The notes under the pieces: model-generated
The model's input: the letters and a program-made list of their open reading frames with translations, nothing else
Databases searched by the model: none
What the model was told of the DNA's origin: nothing
Made by a program: the position numbers and the translations under genes
Assembly: GCA_963930645.1 (NCBI GenBank)
Contig: OZ005652.1
Span: 315,090,652 to 315,154,651, forward strand
Length of the DNA: 64,000 bases
Origin: Salticus scenicus
Lineage: Eukaryota; Arthropoda; Arachnida; Araneae; Salticidae
Direction of reading: 5' to 3'
Part shown: positions 43,924 to 55,901 of the stretch, piece by piece
How positions within the stretch are numbered: the stretch's first letter is position 1
How the letters are laid out: the number at the start of each line of letters is the position of its first letter

Positions 43924-45520
43924 TTAAAGATAAATAGGTTCTTACTTGCTAGAGGAGTTTCTAAATTTAATATTATCAATATAACCTCCTATATTGATTA
44001 TTAACTGCATCTGAGAATCCATAATTCAGAATTTTTTATTCAATTAATAAAAGTCTATGTTAGATAAAATAATATTAAAATAATACTAATATATATATAT
44101 ATTTTTTTATTTTGAATGTGTTTTAACTTTTTATTGCTTAAACTTTTACACTTTTCAACTGTGAAACGATGCCTCATTGAAACTAGTATGCTGTGGCAAT
44201 CCCAAGACTTTCTTTATATTTTCCTATACAAATTTACGCAGTGCAAATTATTTGATTATTATTTAAATTGATTTTTATTAAAAGATTATTTTTATACGAT
44301 TAGTGCGGACGATTTTCATCTCTTAGAAATATAACTCAAACTATCGAAAATAAGTCAATTTTATGCCATAAAGGCAACATCTGAGTAAATGCTTTTATTT
44401 AATTTCTTGTATGAAAAATTTAATATATATATTTTTTAATTATCATATGTCTTTGGTACAATAATTCGTTTTAAAGGTATTGACGAATTATTTTGAAAAA
44501 CACTCATATTGAAAATTTACGTCACATCGAGATTAATTTTTTCACAGCTAAATATTATAAATAATTCATTTAATTATTAGAAATATATAAATATATTTTT
44601 TAATTTAACAATGACTCATTAAAAATAATTCTCATTGTGCGTATGTATACGAAATATTGTTTTATACTGCTATTTTAAAAGTTATGAAAAATGTAATGAC
44701 AGCATCAGCTGTAAATGAATTTGTAACATAAAGCTGCCTTCAAACTATGGAAACTTGCAAAGCGGCAAGTGCGGCTCCATTGATATTTCTTTCATGTGTG
44801 ATTTGGGTTGTCGCGAAGCTGGAGAGAGGTTTCCTCCTGTGACAAACCTCCTACTACGATGATTGCATGGTGAACTTGGCTCTCTTTTGTAAAAGAGCAA
44901 TAAAAAGTAATATCCTTCATTGTAAACATGTGCAAGATTTCAAGGGTCATTTTCGGACAATGTATAATTTATGACTTTTGAAGCTCTGCATCGTTGCCAG
45001 TGTTTGAAGAGAGCTTAAGTCTATAGGCATTAATTTATATCAAAATGCAACTACTTACACATGTATATGAAGTTATGCACATTAGATTCTGTGCTAGAGC
45101 TGCCTTTGTCACGTACTCGAAGAAATTACTTTCAAAATGCAACAAATTTCTCAAAAGATTCAAGTCGGACCATTACAAATGAATCGTCTTCTTTCATGAG
45201 AAATTATTTACAATAGGGTCCGTTTTGATTCGACGTATGTAACCTCATGTTTTCCGTGGAAATCTCTCCTGTTCATAAAAGCGACTAGATTGTTAAAAGA
45301 AGTGGTCATCGTAGAATAGTGATGTTTTAGGGAACCGCAATTTGCTAGTACTAATAGCGAACCCGTTTTCATTAAGCAAGAAATCAAGACAAGCAGCAAT
45401 TTTTACTTGAATAAGATTTTGAAGAATATATACCCATGAATAAATTTCTATCTTCGTGGACATACGATTATCAAAAGCATAGAACACAGACGCATGAAAG
45501 ACGTTTTGTGCTAGAGCTGT
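42960..45520. other. AT-rich non-coding DNA
   Basis: No recognisable gene. It contains (TA)n at 43892-43921 and small TA runs near 44090. Confidence 0.5.
43892..43921. repeat. (TA)n microsatellite
   Basis: Uninterrupted TA dinucleotide run. Confidence 0.95.
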
Positions 45521-45523
45521 GCC

Positions 45524-45550
45524 AAAAAAAAAAAAAAAAAAAAAAAAAAA
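45524..45550. repeat. poly(A) at a Tc3-like terminus
   Basis: About 27 A directly before the left terminus of the Tc3-like element. Confidence 0.9.
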
Positions 45551-45846
45551 TCTACACTGGTTCTCATAATTATAAGGACAACCGTTTTTCCATATTAACT
45601 AAACACTGAACACTATTATTTAAACAAATATATTTTGTATTAATTTGAATTTCATTAATAGACTATATTTAAAAAGTTTTGTCGTTTTTCTATCTTATAA
45701 AACTTTAAATACGGTCAAAAAGATGATTTTTCAGGTGTTCGCAATTATAAGGACAGCTCGAATGTTAGTAATTTTTTTTCAGTTATTCTTTAAATTAATA
45801 TTTTATGGAGCCTCCTTTTACGGTGAAACAGTCAGACATTCTCTCT

Positions 45847-45848
45847 GG

Positions 45849-45876
<28 letters not shown>
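45847..45876. repeat. (TA)n microsatellite
   Basis: Uninterrupted TA dinucleotide run inside the Tc3-like element. Confidence 0.95.
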
Positions 45877-45880
<4 letters not shown>

Positions 45881-45899
45881 TTCAGTTTCAATACCATTT

Positions 45900-46485
45900 C
45901 ATACAGAATAGATGATATTCTGAATACATTTAAACTGTTTAAAATTGCTTTCCACTTGCATGCACTTTTCTAAGATGATAAGTTAAGTTTTTTTTTCAAC
46001 TTTTAGGCCACGGGAAAAGCAATAATACAGAAGTTTCTTTCTTCAAACTATTTCCTATTGCTCTAGAAGTAGAGCAAAAATTTAAGTCTTGTTGAAAAAA
46101 ATACTATTACCCCCCAAAATCTAACAAAAGTTTGAGAATTCAACGTTTAAAATTTGCGGATATTCCCTTAAAGTTCATATTAATAGAAAAAATTACTAAA
46201 TTTATTCTACCATCAGTAGAAACAGCTCCCCAGAGCACCATAGATCCACCTTTAAAATGCCCGATTCAAATCTGCCTTTGAAAAATCTGTTCTGTCTTTC
46301 ACTATCTTCAAATCGTGCCAGTAACTGTTAAAACCATTTGGTTAATCAAGAATAAAATGTTTTTCATCCAAAAATGCAACCTCTTACCATTTAATATTGT
46401 TTTTATTCAACTTTAACACAGACGTTCTTTCCCCCATTAAATGCATATTGATTACTTTAGGTTTTTTATTCATTTTAACATATTA
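45900..46485 (-). pseudogene. Tc3-like transposase, catalytic part
   Basis: Minus-strand frames give VAFLDEKHFILD near 46385-46350 (the usual VxFSDEKKFNLD box, with Ser changed to Leu), then PNGFNSYWHDLK and RWIYGALGSCF, the first catalytic Asp neighbourhood. Further down, LKKETSVLLLFPWPKS, HASGKQF and TV-type text corresponds to the end of the DDE core and the C-terminus. There are many stops. The identification is by pattern to Tc3-type transposases. Confidence 0.7.
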
Positions 46486-47185
46486 TTAACTAGCAGGCTA
46501 CGCCCGCTTCGCTGGTCACTATATTTAAATGAATTTTTGAAAGAATTGAATTAATATTTATTTTTTATATCACATTATAGACAAAAGCTTAAAAAAAAGA
46601 AAGAAAAGAAACTGAAATTGACCCAAAACTCGCTTCGGGACCCGCTGTCAACGGCAGCTCTTTTCCCACCCGCACTGCATCAGATCTAGGTTTCCCATGC
46701 CGACAGAAAGATCTTTCCCGAAACTCTTCAATCTGGATATTTTTCGATGACAGGGGGGATCTGTTACTATTTAAGAACTACGATTTTAAAGATGACTGTA
46801 TCTCAGCATCTATTAAATATTTCAGTTTTGAAACATGTATTTTATAGCCCATGCTATTTACACTATATTACGATTTAATTCCGATCAATGTAATAAAATA
46901 AAATAAAATGTAGATTTAAAATATATATATAGAAATAAATGTTAATCATTTTAATCCTTTTTACTATGCATATACTACCATTTTTCCCGATAAATACTGT
47001 AAATAATAATAAAAAAAATTGATGAATAAAAGTTTTTTTCTTTTAAAGGAATTAATTAAAAAATGAAAAATAAGAAGTTGTTCTACTATAAAAAATTAAA
47101 CATAACTGTTATAAATACGTTTTAAAATTTAAAACTAATTATACTTAATTTTTTCTACTGCATTACGATTTTATTTTCAATAAAT

Positions 47186-47189
<4 letters not shown>

Positions 47190-47217
<28 letters not shown>
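47190..47217. repeat. poly(A) tract
   Basis: About 28 consecutive A. Confidence 0.9.
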
Positions 47218-47257
47218 TCGCCTTCAAATGAATGTATTAAATAAAAATAAGTTGAGC

Positions 47258-47794
47258 AATCCGCGATTGTAATGATCGATAGATGGCGCTTTCTCAACAC
47301 TGCAGTTGTTAGTAAACATTATAGACACGTGTGTTCCATTAGTGTTCTTTGTTATTCTACTCAACATTCGTACTATAATTTCTCCGCCATTACATCATGG
47401 AAAATTGATTGCTTTTGGAAAAAATACTTCAGTTTATTCAAAGTTCGATCGGAAGTAGATTTTTAACTGAAGTTGAACAAATATTAGTTTCAAATCATCT
47501 GATTAATTCTTTACTTCCATTAGCCGAAGCAACTGAAATTTTAAATGTGCCATTTGGAAGTAAATGGAAGCTCAATTCTGGATTTCTTGATCCTTTGGAG
47601 TTAGATTGTAGCACACAACAGTATGTGTTATCTTTTTTACCGTATTTATTCATTTTTATTCAATAAATATATGTGAAACTAAATATCGGCAAGCAATGGC
47701 GGATGTATGGAATTCGAATTAAACCACGTTTATTGTAATTTCACCTTAGCCCACCAGAGGGCGAGCATTTCATTACAATCGCGGATAGTCGTTG
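47258..47794 (+). mobile_element. Small insert bounded by ATCCGCGATTGTAATG
   Basis: ATCCGCGATTGTAATG occurs at about 47259-47274 and as its inverse CATTACAATCGCGGAT at about 47772-47787. The 530-bp unit between them has GGCGC/GAGGGCG motifs near its ends. It holds a short plus-strand reading (see 47397-47666). It interrupts a duplicated part of the surrounding repeat. No class can be assigned. Confidence 0.5.
47397..47666 (+). pseudogene. Unrecognised ORF in nested insert
   Basis: From ATG 47397 the frame reads MEN, a stop (TGA), then an open run to 47666 of about 85 codons (LLLEKILQFIQSSIGSRFL onward, with a LTEVEQILVSNHLINSLLPL stretch). The preceding 130 bp and the AATAAA near 47662 resemble leader and 3' end of a transcript. 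The residues look helical and protein-like, but I do not recognise a family. It may be a captured gene fragment or chance. Confidence 0.3.
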
Positions 47795-48292
47795 CTATGA
47801 TACGCAGACGATCGAAGCAAAATAATAAATCTATGAAAAATGAAACAAAGAAGCCAATATTTAAAATCGGAAAAACATTAATTTAAAAAATTCAAATTCG
47901 AAATTCGAAAAAATCTTGATGAGGTGCAAACCTGCAGGGTCCCAGGTACCTATATCCTAAAATCTAAATATTTAATATGTTTAATTTTTCTACTGTATGT
48001 GTATAACTATTTGATTTCAATAAATATAATAAAAAAGATTTCTTCCTCAAATGAATTTAAATAAAAAAATAGTTTAATAGCCGTTGCTAAGATACGCAGA
48101 CTTTTGAAACGAAAGAAATTTCTGAAAAATGAAACATTGAAGTTAATATTTAAATTCGAAAAAACATTAATTAAAAAAATTCAAATTCGAAATTCGAAAA
48201 AATCTCGATGAGGGGCACACCTGCAGGGTCCCAGGTACCTGTATGCCAAATTTGGAGGCTCTGCGATCAGTAGTGTGAGCACCAGAGCGCAG

Positions 48293-48294
<2 letters not shown>

Positions 48295-48347
<53 letters not shown>
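48295..48347. repeat. (CA)n microsatellite
   Basis: About 26 uninterrupted CA units, marking the end of the nested repeat. Confidence 0.97.
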
Positions 48348-48352
<5 letters not shown>

Positions 48353-48399
48353 TTCTCTTTATTTATATAGATTATTTTAAACATTCATACATGTGAACC

Positions 48400-48720
48400 C
48401 CAACCTCTCGTTACAAATTAAGAACAAATTCAGCAGCAGTCATTATGAGACGAACAGTAAGATGAATTATATGAGTCTTCGATCTCTGTAAAACAACTCT
48501 GATTTTGCATCAGATCTCTCTCCTATCGAACCAGCAGTTCAACGTTTGATCACATTTCCTTCAGCAATTTTAGATCTTCGAATTTCATTAGAAATTCGGC
48601 GGATTGAAATTATCCTTCCACTTAAAAAACACATTTATCACACTTCACTACACCAACGTTCTTTTTTTCGAGGAATTATCAGTAATGTCCGTCCAAGAAA
48701 ATTTGAAGGCTTATATATGA
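48400..48720 (-). pseudogene. Tc3-like transposase, HTH part remnant
   Basis: Minus-strand frames give an IRRIS...IRRSKIAEGNVIKR stretch (about 48600-48540), reminiscent of the HTH of Tc3-type transposases, followed by stop-interrupted sequence up to the nested repeat. The match is weak and rests mainly on its position inside the element. Confidence 0.4.
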
Positions 48721-49374
48721 ATTAATCTAGCCCAGTAGTTAACAAATTCTGGTCATACTACATGTACATGTCAACTGTCATAATACATGTCAACTGTAAT
48801 GTATCCGCTAGTAAGTTAAATAAAACGAAAAAATCTTGATTGTCCCTATAATTATGAACATCTAAAAACGTGGAGAAAAAAATACTTCGCATTATATTTT
48901 ATTAATTTATGTTTCATATTAAAAAACTTATAGCAGTTTTGGTTTTTAAAATACTAGATATAGTAAGTGCACTTAGTATAATCTTGTTCACAATTATTTT
49001 TACATTAGTTATTTCAAAATATAGAGTGTCCTTATAAATATGAGAAGGAGTGTTCTTGTGTTTATTTAAGTTGCAAAATGGTCGGCATATTCGTCGATCT
49101 CGATATTTTCCCCTTTGTATAATAGGCATATTTGGAGTCTACGCTTTGAACCACCAAACACCACTGAATCGATTACTTTATGAAAGCTCTCTGCGAAGTT
49201 TGGAAAATAATTAAACACAAATTACATTCAAGCTACATTCAACTCATTTTCGAACAGACTAGGGCATATATAAAAGCAAAAAATAAGTCTATTTAAAAAT
49301 TGTTAATTATTTCCATGTTTATAAGGCTAGTTCAATAGAATATATGGATCTTTATATGTATATACAGGGTGTGC

Positions 49375-49933
49375 CATAAGTCTGTAGACATTTTAAAAAT
49401 TCATATTTATTGAATGAATTGATAGAATTGAATGCAGTTTGCGAAAAAAATCGTTCTCGTAAGGAGTTTTTTTTTTTTTTTTTTTTTTTTTATAAAGAAA
49501 AAAATGTAGTTAAATTTTTTGTCGACGATAGTTATACAAATAGTTAAATTTTTGCACGGACGCGAAAGAAAAATATGCAAATGAAAGTCCTATAAATTGC
49601 ACAATTTTGCGAATAGAACAGTTTATTTCTTATTTTGCCTACTATATGTGCATACATGAAGTTTTGTATGCGATGCTGACTTGGTGGATAAAGCGTTACT
49701 GGTGAAGGTGCTTTCCCTCAGGTAAGAACCGCCGACTGAATCTGCTGTTAACAGTGTTTCGTTTGCAAACTGTAATTTGCGGTGACGACGGTGAGTAGAA
49801 CAGGATTTATATGCCTGTAAACATTTGCATGCGAATAAGTACAGTTTTTCTTGAAAATGTGTGATCTGGTCACGCACAGCGCCCTCTATCGATAAATAGC
49901 TTAATTATTATTTTTTTTTTTTTACCCCTCCTC

Positions 49934-49973
<40 letters not shown>

Positions 49974-50055
49974 TTTCGGAAACCGCGTTTGATTCTATCA
50001 ATTCATTCAATAGTTATAAATTTTTTTAATGTCTACAGACTTATGGGACACACTG
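49375..50055. mobile_element. TIR element, copy 2 of a two-copy family
   Basis: The left terminus CAGGGTGTGCCATAAGTCTG and the inverse of the right terminus, CAGTGTGTCCCATAAGTCTG, match closely, with TA on both sides (49373-49374 and 50056-50057). It is 681 bp and homologous to 1404-2030 along its length, with poly(T) and poly(A) expansions (49468-49491 and 49938-49967). Its minus strand has an 84-codon ORF (49623-49877) that is disrupted in copy 1. Confidence 0.85.
49623..49877 (-). CDS. Short ORF inside the TIR element, unrecognised
   Basis: The 84-residue reading contains FACKCLQAY, RRHRKLQFANE, TADSVGGSY and NALSTKSAS segments. Copy 1 of the element still shows NALSTK followed by a stop in the corresponding place, so the frame existed in an ancestor but is not kept there. 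It could be the first exon or a remnant of an element-encoded protein, or a captured host exon. No family is recognised. Confidence 0.3.
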   Translation of the reverse strand: MRDQITHFQEKLYLFACKCLQAYKSCSTHRRHRKLQFANETLLTADSVGGSYLRESTFTSNALSTKSASHTKLHVCTYSRQNKK

Positions 50056-50059
50056 TATA

Positions 50060-50429
50060 TATATATCACTTTTTTCTGGTAGTTCTGTATTCAAGAAATG
50101 CTTGACATACGACGTTTTAGAACCTTTACAATATGAATCGCTAAATGATTATATGTCTGATTCCTTTATATCAACTGGTTTAATGACGGTATTTGTTATA
50201 TACAACTTATATGTGCTATTATTATAAGATTACCCGTAGCTTTAAATTCTTCTTACAGTAAAAAATTTCGTGAAGTGTAAAATTAAGAATTTCTAGTTTC
50301 AAAAATATGATATCTTTTGTTTTTACTGCAATATCTTTATAAAACTTTTGTAAATGTTTGCTAATTTTAAGACAAAAAAGTTGCATACTTATTTATATGT
50401 TTTGTATGACATGTAATATGCAAATTTTG

Positions 50430-50466
<37 letters not shown>

Positions 50467-52490
50467 GATAGTTTAATTCTGACAGTTATTTTTAATCGAA
50501 AATTTTTGAAACAAACATTTTTATATTGAAGAAATCGGCCTTTTTTTTTTTTTTTCCTATAGAAAAATAATTTTGAAAAGAAGTATCTATAATATTAAAA
50601 CACAAGGGTATTTCTTTAAGACCAAAATCGCCCTATTTGGGCATGCGCGAGAAAATTTCGAACCAATTAGGAACGGAAATATCCCTTCCCCTTTATGCAG
50701 TGCAATATGACCATCGATCATAGAGTTGGAGTAGACGACGCCAGCAGACGCCTGATTAAAGCTCAATAATAAAAACAATTCACACGATACATTCATTGAT
50801 TCATACTTTACAAGGAAGTATATTAAAAACAAAGCAATTCACGAATACATGGCTATCATCATATGCATGTTCATTTCACCGAAAATTTTCTTACGCAGGA
50901 TAATATTTCTAGAGTTTTTGTGGCGCCATCTCTTTTCATATAAACATACCATACAATATCCATAATATTATTTTTTTTTCCAATTTCTTAAAAGAAAAAA
51001 AAATCTTTTAAAAGTAATAAATTGTCGGAGTTTATTGTTCTTTAAAAGTTAACTTTTATCAGTTGAAAACTTTGTTTAGAAAAAAATGAAGATAGATGTT
51101 TAAAATCAAAGGAGGTTTTATTTTATTTTATTTATTTATTTATTTTTTAATTTAATTTTAAATTGATCTCTTATATTTTTTTCTGTACTATATTACAGAA
51201 AAAAAAAATAAATAAAAAAGAATAACCTTAAAAATATTGATATTTTATACGAGTAAAAATCTGCATAGAATAATTTATTATTAAAAATTTAACGAGCAAA
51301 TTAACTTGCTAAAGTATTAAATGCATTAATATTTATTCGAGCCCTGTGTAGCATGATCTAAGTGCAAATAAATTGTAATTATAGAATATAAAGAAAACAA
51401 AAACACTATTAAAATTTATTTTAAATTAAATTATTTTGCCTTATAAATTTATGATTTAAAAATAATAATAATAAAAATAAAAATATGATATATATATTTT
51501 TTTAATCGACAGATTACAGATGGCGCCACTGTCATATTGTAACTGGAATGGAATATTATCGATGCGAGCAAATTAAAATAATATATATGAAAAATATTGA
51601 ATATTGATGTGTGCTTTCTTTCTCCATTCTTACCATAATTTATAAATTCTGTCTCTCTTTTAATTACTCGAAACGTTCTTTTGGTCACATTTAGAGTGAA
51701 ATTAGAAAAAAATCTTCAGATTTTATTTTTATTATACGAAGTACGCTTAAATTTTGTATATTGTAATTTCATGAAATTTATTCACCCTTCCCCTCCAACC
51801 AAAAAATAATTCATTACAGCAGTGGATTTTAAACTGGTTAAGAGCAATGCGGAATATTAAAATAGGGATGTTTAAAACTTTATGCCATGAAGATTTAAGA
51901 TGCATATGATCCGTCAAATTTTGACGGGTATTTACTAGTTAATTATTACATTCTATGATTAAAATATTTTCGCCACAAGTAATAAAAAAGTTATTACAAT
52001 TCTCAAAAGCAAATTAATGTTGAAGAGCATAACTAACAAAAAGTTAACAAAATTTGAGCAATCATAAAGATAAAAGACTTCTACAATAATGTAATTTCTG
52101 TTTAATGACTTCACAATTTTTTTAATTACTTGTCAATTAAACATTTTAAATTTTAAAAGTTTTTAATTTTTTTTTTCACCTGCTATTTCAATTTTTGTTT
52201 ATTTATTTTGGTCTACATATATATATTTTAATTAGCAAGGATTACACAAGCTTTTCTCTCTTTTTCTCATTTATTTATTTTTTTATTAATATTATTATTA
52301 TTATTTTAAAAAGGAGTTGCTGTTTTACAAAATAAATGATTTCCTTTATTACCGCATTTTCGTTTATCGAACTCGAATGACAATTCGAGCAGTGACATTT
52401 AGTTTATCATAATAAATGAATACAAACTATCTTTAGGTCATTAACTTATGGGAAGGGCGTATTTCGATGCACAAATTATTAAGTGTAGTC
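50060..52490. other. AT-rich non-coding DNA
   Basis: No gene recognised. It contains poly(A) at about 50435-50463, T-rich tracts and AT-rich simple sequence. Short ORFs lack motifs. Confidence 0.45.
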
Positions 52491-52576
52491 TCCTGTTTTT
52501 TTTTTTTTTTTGTTATATATATATATATAAAGATTTTAATAATAGCGCTTCCTTTCATGCATTTTTATCATTTACA

Positions 52577-52577
52577 A

Positions 52578-52603
<26 letters not shown>
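52577..52603. repeat. poly(A) tract
   Basis: About 27 consecutive A. Confidence 0.9.
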
Positions 52604-52608
<5 letters not shown>

Positions 52609-52669
52609 CTCTTAAAAAATATATATTTATTTTTATTTATTTGTTTTATTTTAGCTTATTTAATTTCTC

Positions 52670-53300
52670 CAGTTTTCGATGGATTTACACGTTTTAGGAT
52701 GTCCTGAACACGATTTGACTTTTTTTAGAAAATGTCTGTGTGTCAGTCTGTGTGTGTGTCAGTCTGTGTGTGTGTCTCTCTGTTTGTGTATCACAAATTT
52801 TGTGGACGCGGTAACTCACGAACCAATGAACGAAATTCGACCAAATTTGGTATTCTGTTGAAACCTGACATAAACTGGTGCTGATTAGATTTGTGGAACA
52901 ATTGTTCAACAGGTGGCGCTGTGATCGCATTTTTTCTTAATTTTTAACATGACAGTACAGGACAAAATTTCATATAAATGTACATTTTGAGAGTTATTTT
53001 AAACGTAGGATTGTAAAATTAATATGAATTATTGATAATAATAGGAAACTATATTGATAACTAGGGAAAAAAATTGTGCATGTGGAAGCATCGCTTCCTC
53101 CCCTGGGGGAGGGGAAGGGAGTAAATTTTCAATGTGGAAGACTTTCGAAAGTTCTCGTCAATACCTTTAAAATGAATGGTTGAACTATAGATCTGTGATA
53201 CTTTAAAAGAAAGTTATAGAATTTTTTACCTTTTAATGAAAAAAAAAAAAAGCTAAAAAAAAAAAAAAAAAAAAAAAAAAATCGTATTTCTTTTGATATT
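52670..53300 (+). repeat. Interspersed repeat with TGTGTC microsatellite
   Basis: AAAATGTCTG is followed by a (TG/TC)n tract (52737-52798), then ATCACAAATTTTGTGGACGC, GGTAACTCACGAACCAATGA and AACAGGTGGCGCTGTG. The layout (microsatellite followed by a conserved-looking block) resembles repeat blocks A and B but the sequence differs. Two poly(A) tracts follow near 53241-53281. Confidence 0.5.
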
Positions 53301-55250
53301 GGCAAAAATTTGACTTTCTTTCGGCATTTTGTGATGTAATTCTGTCAAATAAAAATTATCTTTATTTATAATGGAAAAAATTAATAATTTAATAAATAAT
53401 TTGCATTGAATGAATTCTGCGTAAAATTATATGGAAGAAAGTAATGTGGGGCCACATCATGCTAGTTTTATGAGTAGAAATAGATATTTTCACTATAAAA
53501 TGAAACAAATTTAAAACTAGTATTTTCTGCAAATTAATATAATGTTACGTGATTATATTTGATAGGCTTCTTATATAGTATATGTCGTAAGGTACTTTTT
53601 ATCTCTTACATTAAATCTTAAAATATGTTGTGGATTTATTATTATTATATATATATATATATTTTTTTTTCAAATGAAATGAATTTATCTGAATTGTTCT
53701 ATAATCTAAGTGATTTCTTTTTATTTTAGATTATTTTAACAACATTTAAAGAACTAAAAAACCCTCCCATATAAATAAACATTTAAAAAAATGTCAGTGT
53801 CAACTTCATGAGTTTTCCCCGTGTACGGATATAGTACTTGATTTACTACCAGAATGTAATTATTTCATATAATTATTATAATTTTATTATTATTATTATT
53901 TATATCGTAGATAAACGATTATTGCTACAAACCTAATACCAAAATTCCCGTTTTTGCTCCCTTGAAGAAATCATTACATAAAAATATTAAATGTGAAATC
54001 ATATTCTGCATACCACAATTATCTGCCAAAAATTACTTTGGAACGACTGTTTAATGCGAAATACTTTAGAGTCTAATGTAAAAACATGAAGTTTTGGTAT
54101 TTTCTTTTTCTTTCTTTCTTTCTTTCTGTCTCTCTCTCTCTCTTTTTTTTTTTTTTTATTTTTTTATTTTTTAGGTTTCAGTGGAGATTGCTTTACACCG
54201 AATTTTATACACTCGTTTTAAATGACATTAATTTCCCCCAGGACTACTCTTTAAAATCTTTTGGTACAGGAGAATACTAATCTTTAGCAATCTTACATCC
54301 CAGAAAAAATTTCAGACAGCTAGGATTTATTTTTTTCTCATTCATTGTGATTATATAAATATTACAAACTCTGTTTATTTTATTTTATTTTATTTTATTT
54401 TTATCCTTTGTTATTAACTCATCGTTTAAAACCATGGATGATTTTTTAAAGAATTTTTCGAGTGCGGCATTAAAAAGATCCTTAATGCTTGTAATATTAA
54501 TTGTAAAACAAATATAAAAAATGAACATCAATATATTTTTTAATTTTTAATACGGCAAATTTAGTTATTTTAGTTTTTTTTTTTAATCTGTTAATTATAA
54601 AGTACTCAGAATGAATTGGAAAAAAAAAAAAAAAAAAAAAAAAAAGAAAAAAAAGTTGGGAACAAAGTAAAATGTTGAAGAAGCAGACTTAAATAATAAT
54701 AACAATAATAAATAAATTAAATAAATAAGGGAGACCGGCGACAGTTAACATAGATTTTGATTTTTCTAATTTTTTATGCAGTACTTAGGAATATTCTGAT
54801 AAATGCCTCGGAATGATTAACTGTTTGACTGTAAATTCATGTAGAATTTATTAATTAAATACGCGTTTAAACAACCCCCCAAAAATTTCCCCCTAATATC
54901 TTACAACTGTGGCGACTAATTCCGGGATAATTAGCATATTCGTAGGCCTAACGTGATATAGATACGAAAACTTTGGCCAAACACAGAAATTTTCGAGGAA
55001 AAAAAATTTATTTTTTCGTAACATCTAATTTTAGTAATATATGGCCAAATATTTCTGCTTAAATGCATAAACAAGTAATGAATGCATCAGAAAAATAAAT
55101 TCTGATTATTATTATAGCTACCTGTATTTCTTCAAATAGAATTGGCTCAATGTTTGAAATTTACTACGAATGTAAGGGTAGGGTGTCATTTATTTGAACA
55201 GGCGGAATCCCTTTTTAAACCATTTTACTCTGGTCGTAAAAAATGGAATA
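53300..55250. other. AT-rich non-coding DNA
   Basis: No gene recognised. Simple tracts include (TA)n near 53647-53663, a CTTT/CTCT run near 54098-54145 and poly(A) at 54620-54645. Confidence 0.45.
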
Positions 55251-55252
55251 CA

Positions 55253-55325
55253 GTCGACTCATTATAACAACCACACATTATAAAAACTTCCAATTATAAC
55301 GACCAGTGATAAAAACCCCACTATT
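55253..55325 (+). mobile_element. Tigger/Jerky-like terminal sequence
   Basis: TACAGTCGACTCATTATAAC and repeated TTATAACGACCA-like motifs resemble ends of Tigger/pogo-group elements, which begin CAGTCG and carry TATAACGA repeats. No partner end or transposase is visible. Confidence 0.45.
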
Positions 55326-55382
55326 TCTCTAAGAATTCTATGTTATTTTACTTCCGGTATATCAACAATTCAGTTTCGTCTA

Positions 55383-55500
55383 GACCAACGGTCATCAAAC
55401 TTTTTTACTTTACGGACCCCTTCCATTTTAAAATCCTGCGGGCCACCAAATTCATATTTTAAAACCCCGCGGACCACTAATATTATTGTTTAAGAAGCGT
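55383..55500 (+). mobile_element. hAT-like MITE end
   Basis: GACCAACGGTCATCAAACTTTTTT, then GGACCCC, GCGGGCCACC and GCGGACCACT resembles the widespread hAT-derived termini with GTCATCAAACTTTTT and GGGCCAC motifs. Only one end is seen. Confidence 0.4.
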
Positions 55501-55688
55501 AAATATATTTTTAGAATAGGAATAAGGTAATAGCCATTTTATAAATATGAAATAAATCTATATAATATAATATATTAGAAATGTTTATAATCATAAGAAC
55601 GAAGCTCAAAGGTTGTTGGTTTTAATAAAACGATTATAGGGAAAAAAAAAAATATATATATATATATATTCCCTATATATATATTCCT

Positions 55689-55901
55689 AATATAAGAGCG
55701 AAAAAAAGCTATTTTAAAGAGCGGATGAAACAGGTATGGGGAAAGGGATAAAAGAGTCTTTGTAATACACGTCAAACCAAATAGTAGAGTTATCTTCATT
55801 ACGGTGAGTAGTTAAGTCCAAAAAGGAAAGAGTACGGTTAACTTCAGATTCAAATGTAAATTTAGTAGAGGGGAATTGCTTTTTTTTCGCTCTTATATTT
55901 T
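55689..55901 (-). pseudogene. Penelope-like RT C-terminal segment, inverted
   Basis: The minus-strand ORF (55965-55714) reads FPSTKFTFESEVNRTLSFLDLT, which matches the end of the reverse transcriptase domain of Penelope-like elements. In a second frame it continues FHPLFKIAFFRSYI. The plus-strand endonuclease ORF starts with the same text, FFRSYIFRTINY. The segment is bounded by inverted copies of a roughly 21-bp sequence (ATATAAGAGCGAAAAAAAGC at 55690-55709 and its inverse at about 55878-55898). Turning the segment around would make RT run into the endonuclease, as in an intact element. Confidence 0.75.

Larger units (their letters stand above)
46490..48371. repeat. Nested interspersed repeat with (CA)n end
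   Basis: It starts CTAGCAGGCTACGCCCGCTTCGCTGG and ends with a (CA)n tract, then GACACTTCTCTTTATTTATATAGATT, features of a common arthropod repeat class with a microsatellite end. Internally, TCAAATTCGAAATTCGAAAA...GATGAGG...CCTGCAGGGTCCCAGGTACCT occurs twice (about 47888-47955 and 48179-48242), so part of it is tandemly duplicated. It splits the Tc3-like transposase. Confidence 0.7.
45553..49050 (-). mobile_element. Tc3-like element with nested insertion
   Basis: The left end CACTGGTTCTCATAATTATAAGGACA is matched by the inverted right end (about 49025-49047, GTGTCCTTATAAATATGAGAA). Inner copies of the ATTATAAGGACA motif lie near 45743 and 48842, giving a double binding-site layout like Tc3. 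The transposase is on the minus strand and is split by the repeat at 46490-48371, so the original element was about 1.6 kb. Confidence 0.75.

Noticed and set aside
48167..48384. Cys/Val repeat ORFs
   Set aside because: Translation of the (CA)n microsatellite.
51904..51935. Palindrome CCGTCAAATTTTGACGG
   Set aside because: A single short palindrome with no flanking structure; expected by chance.
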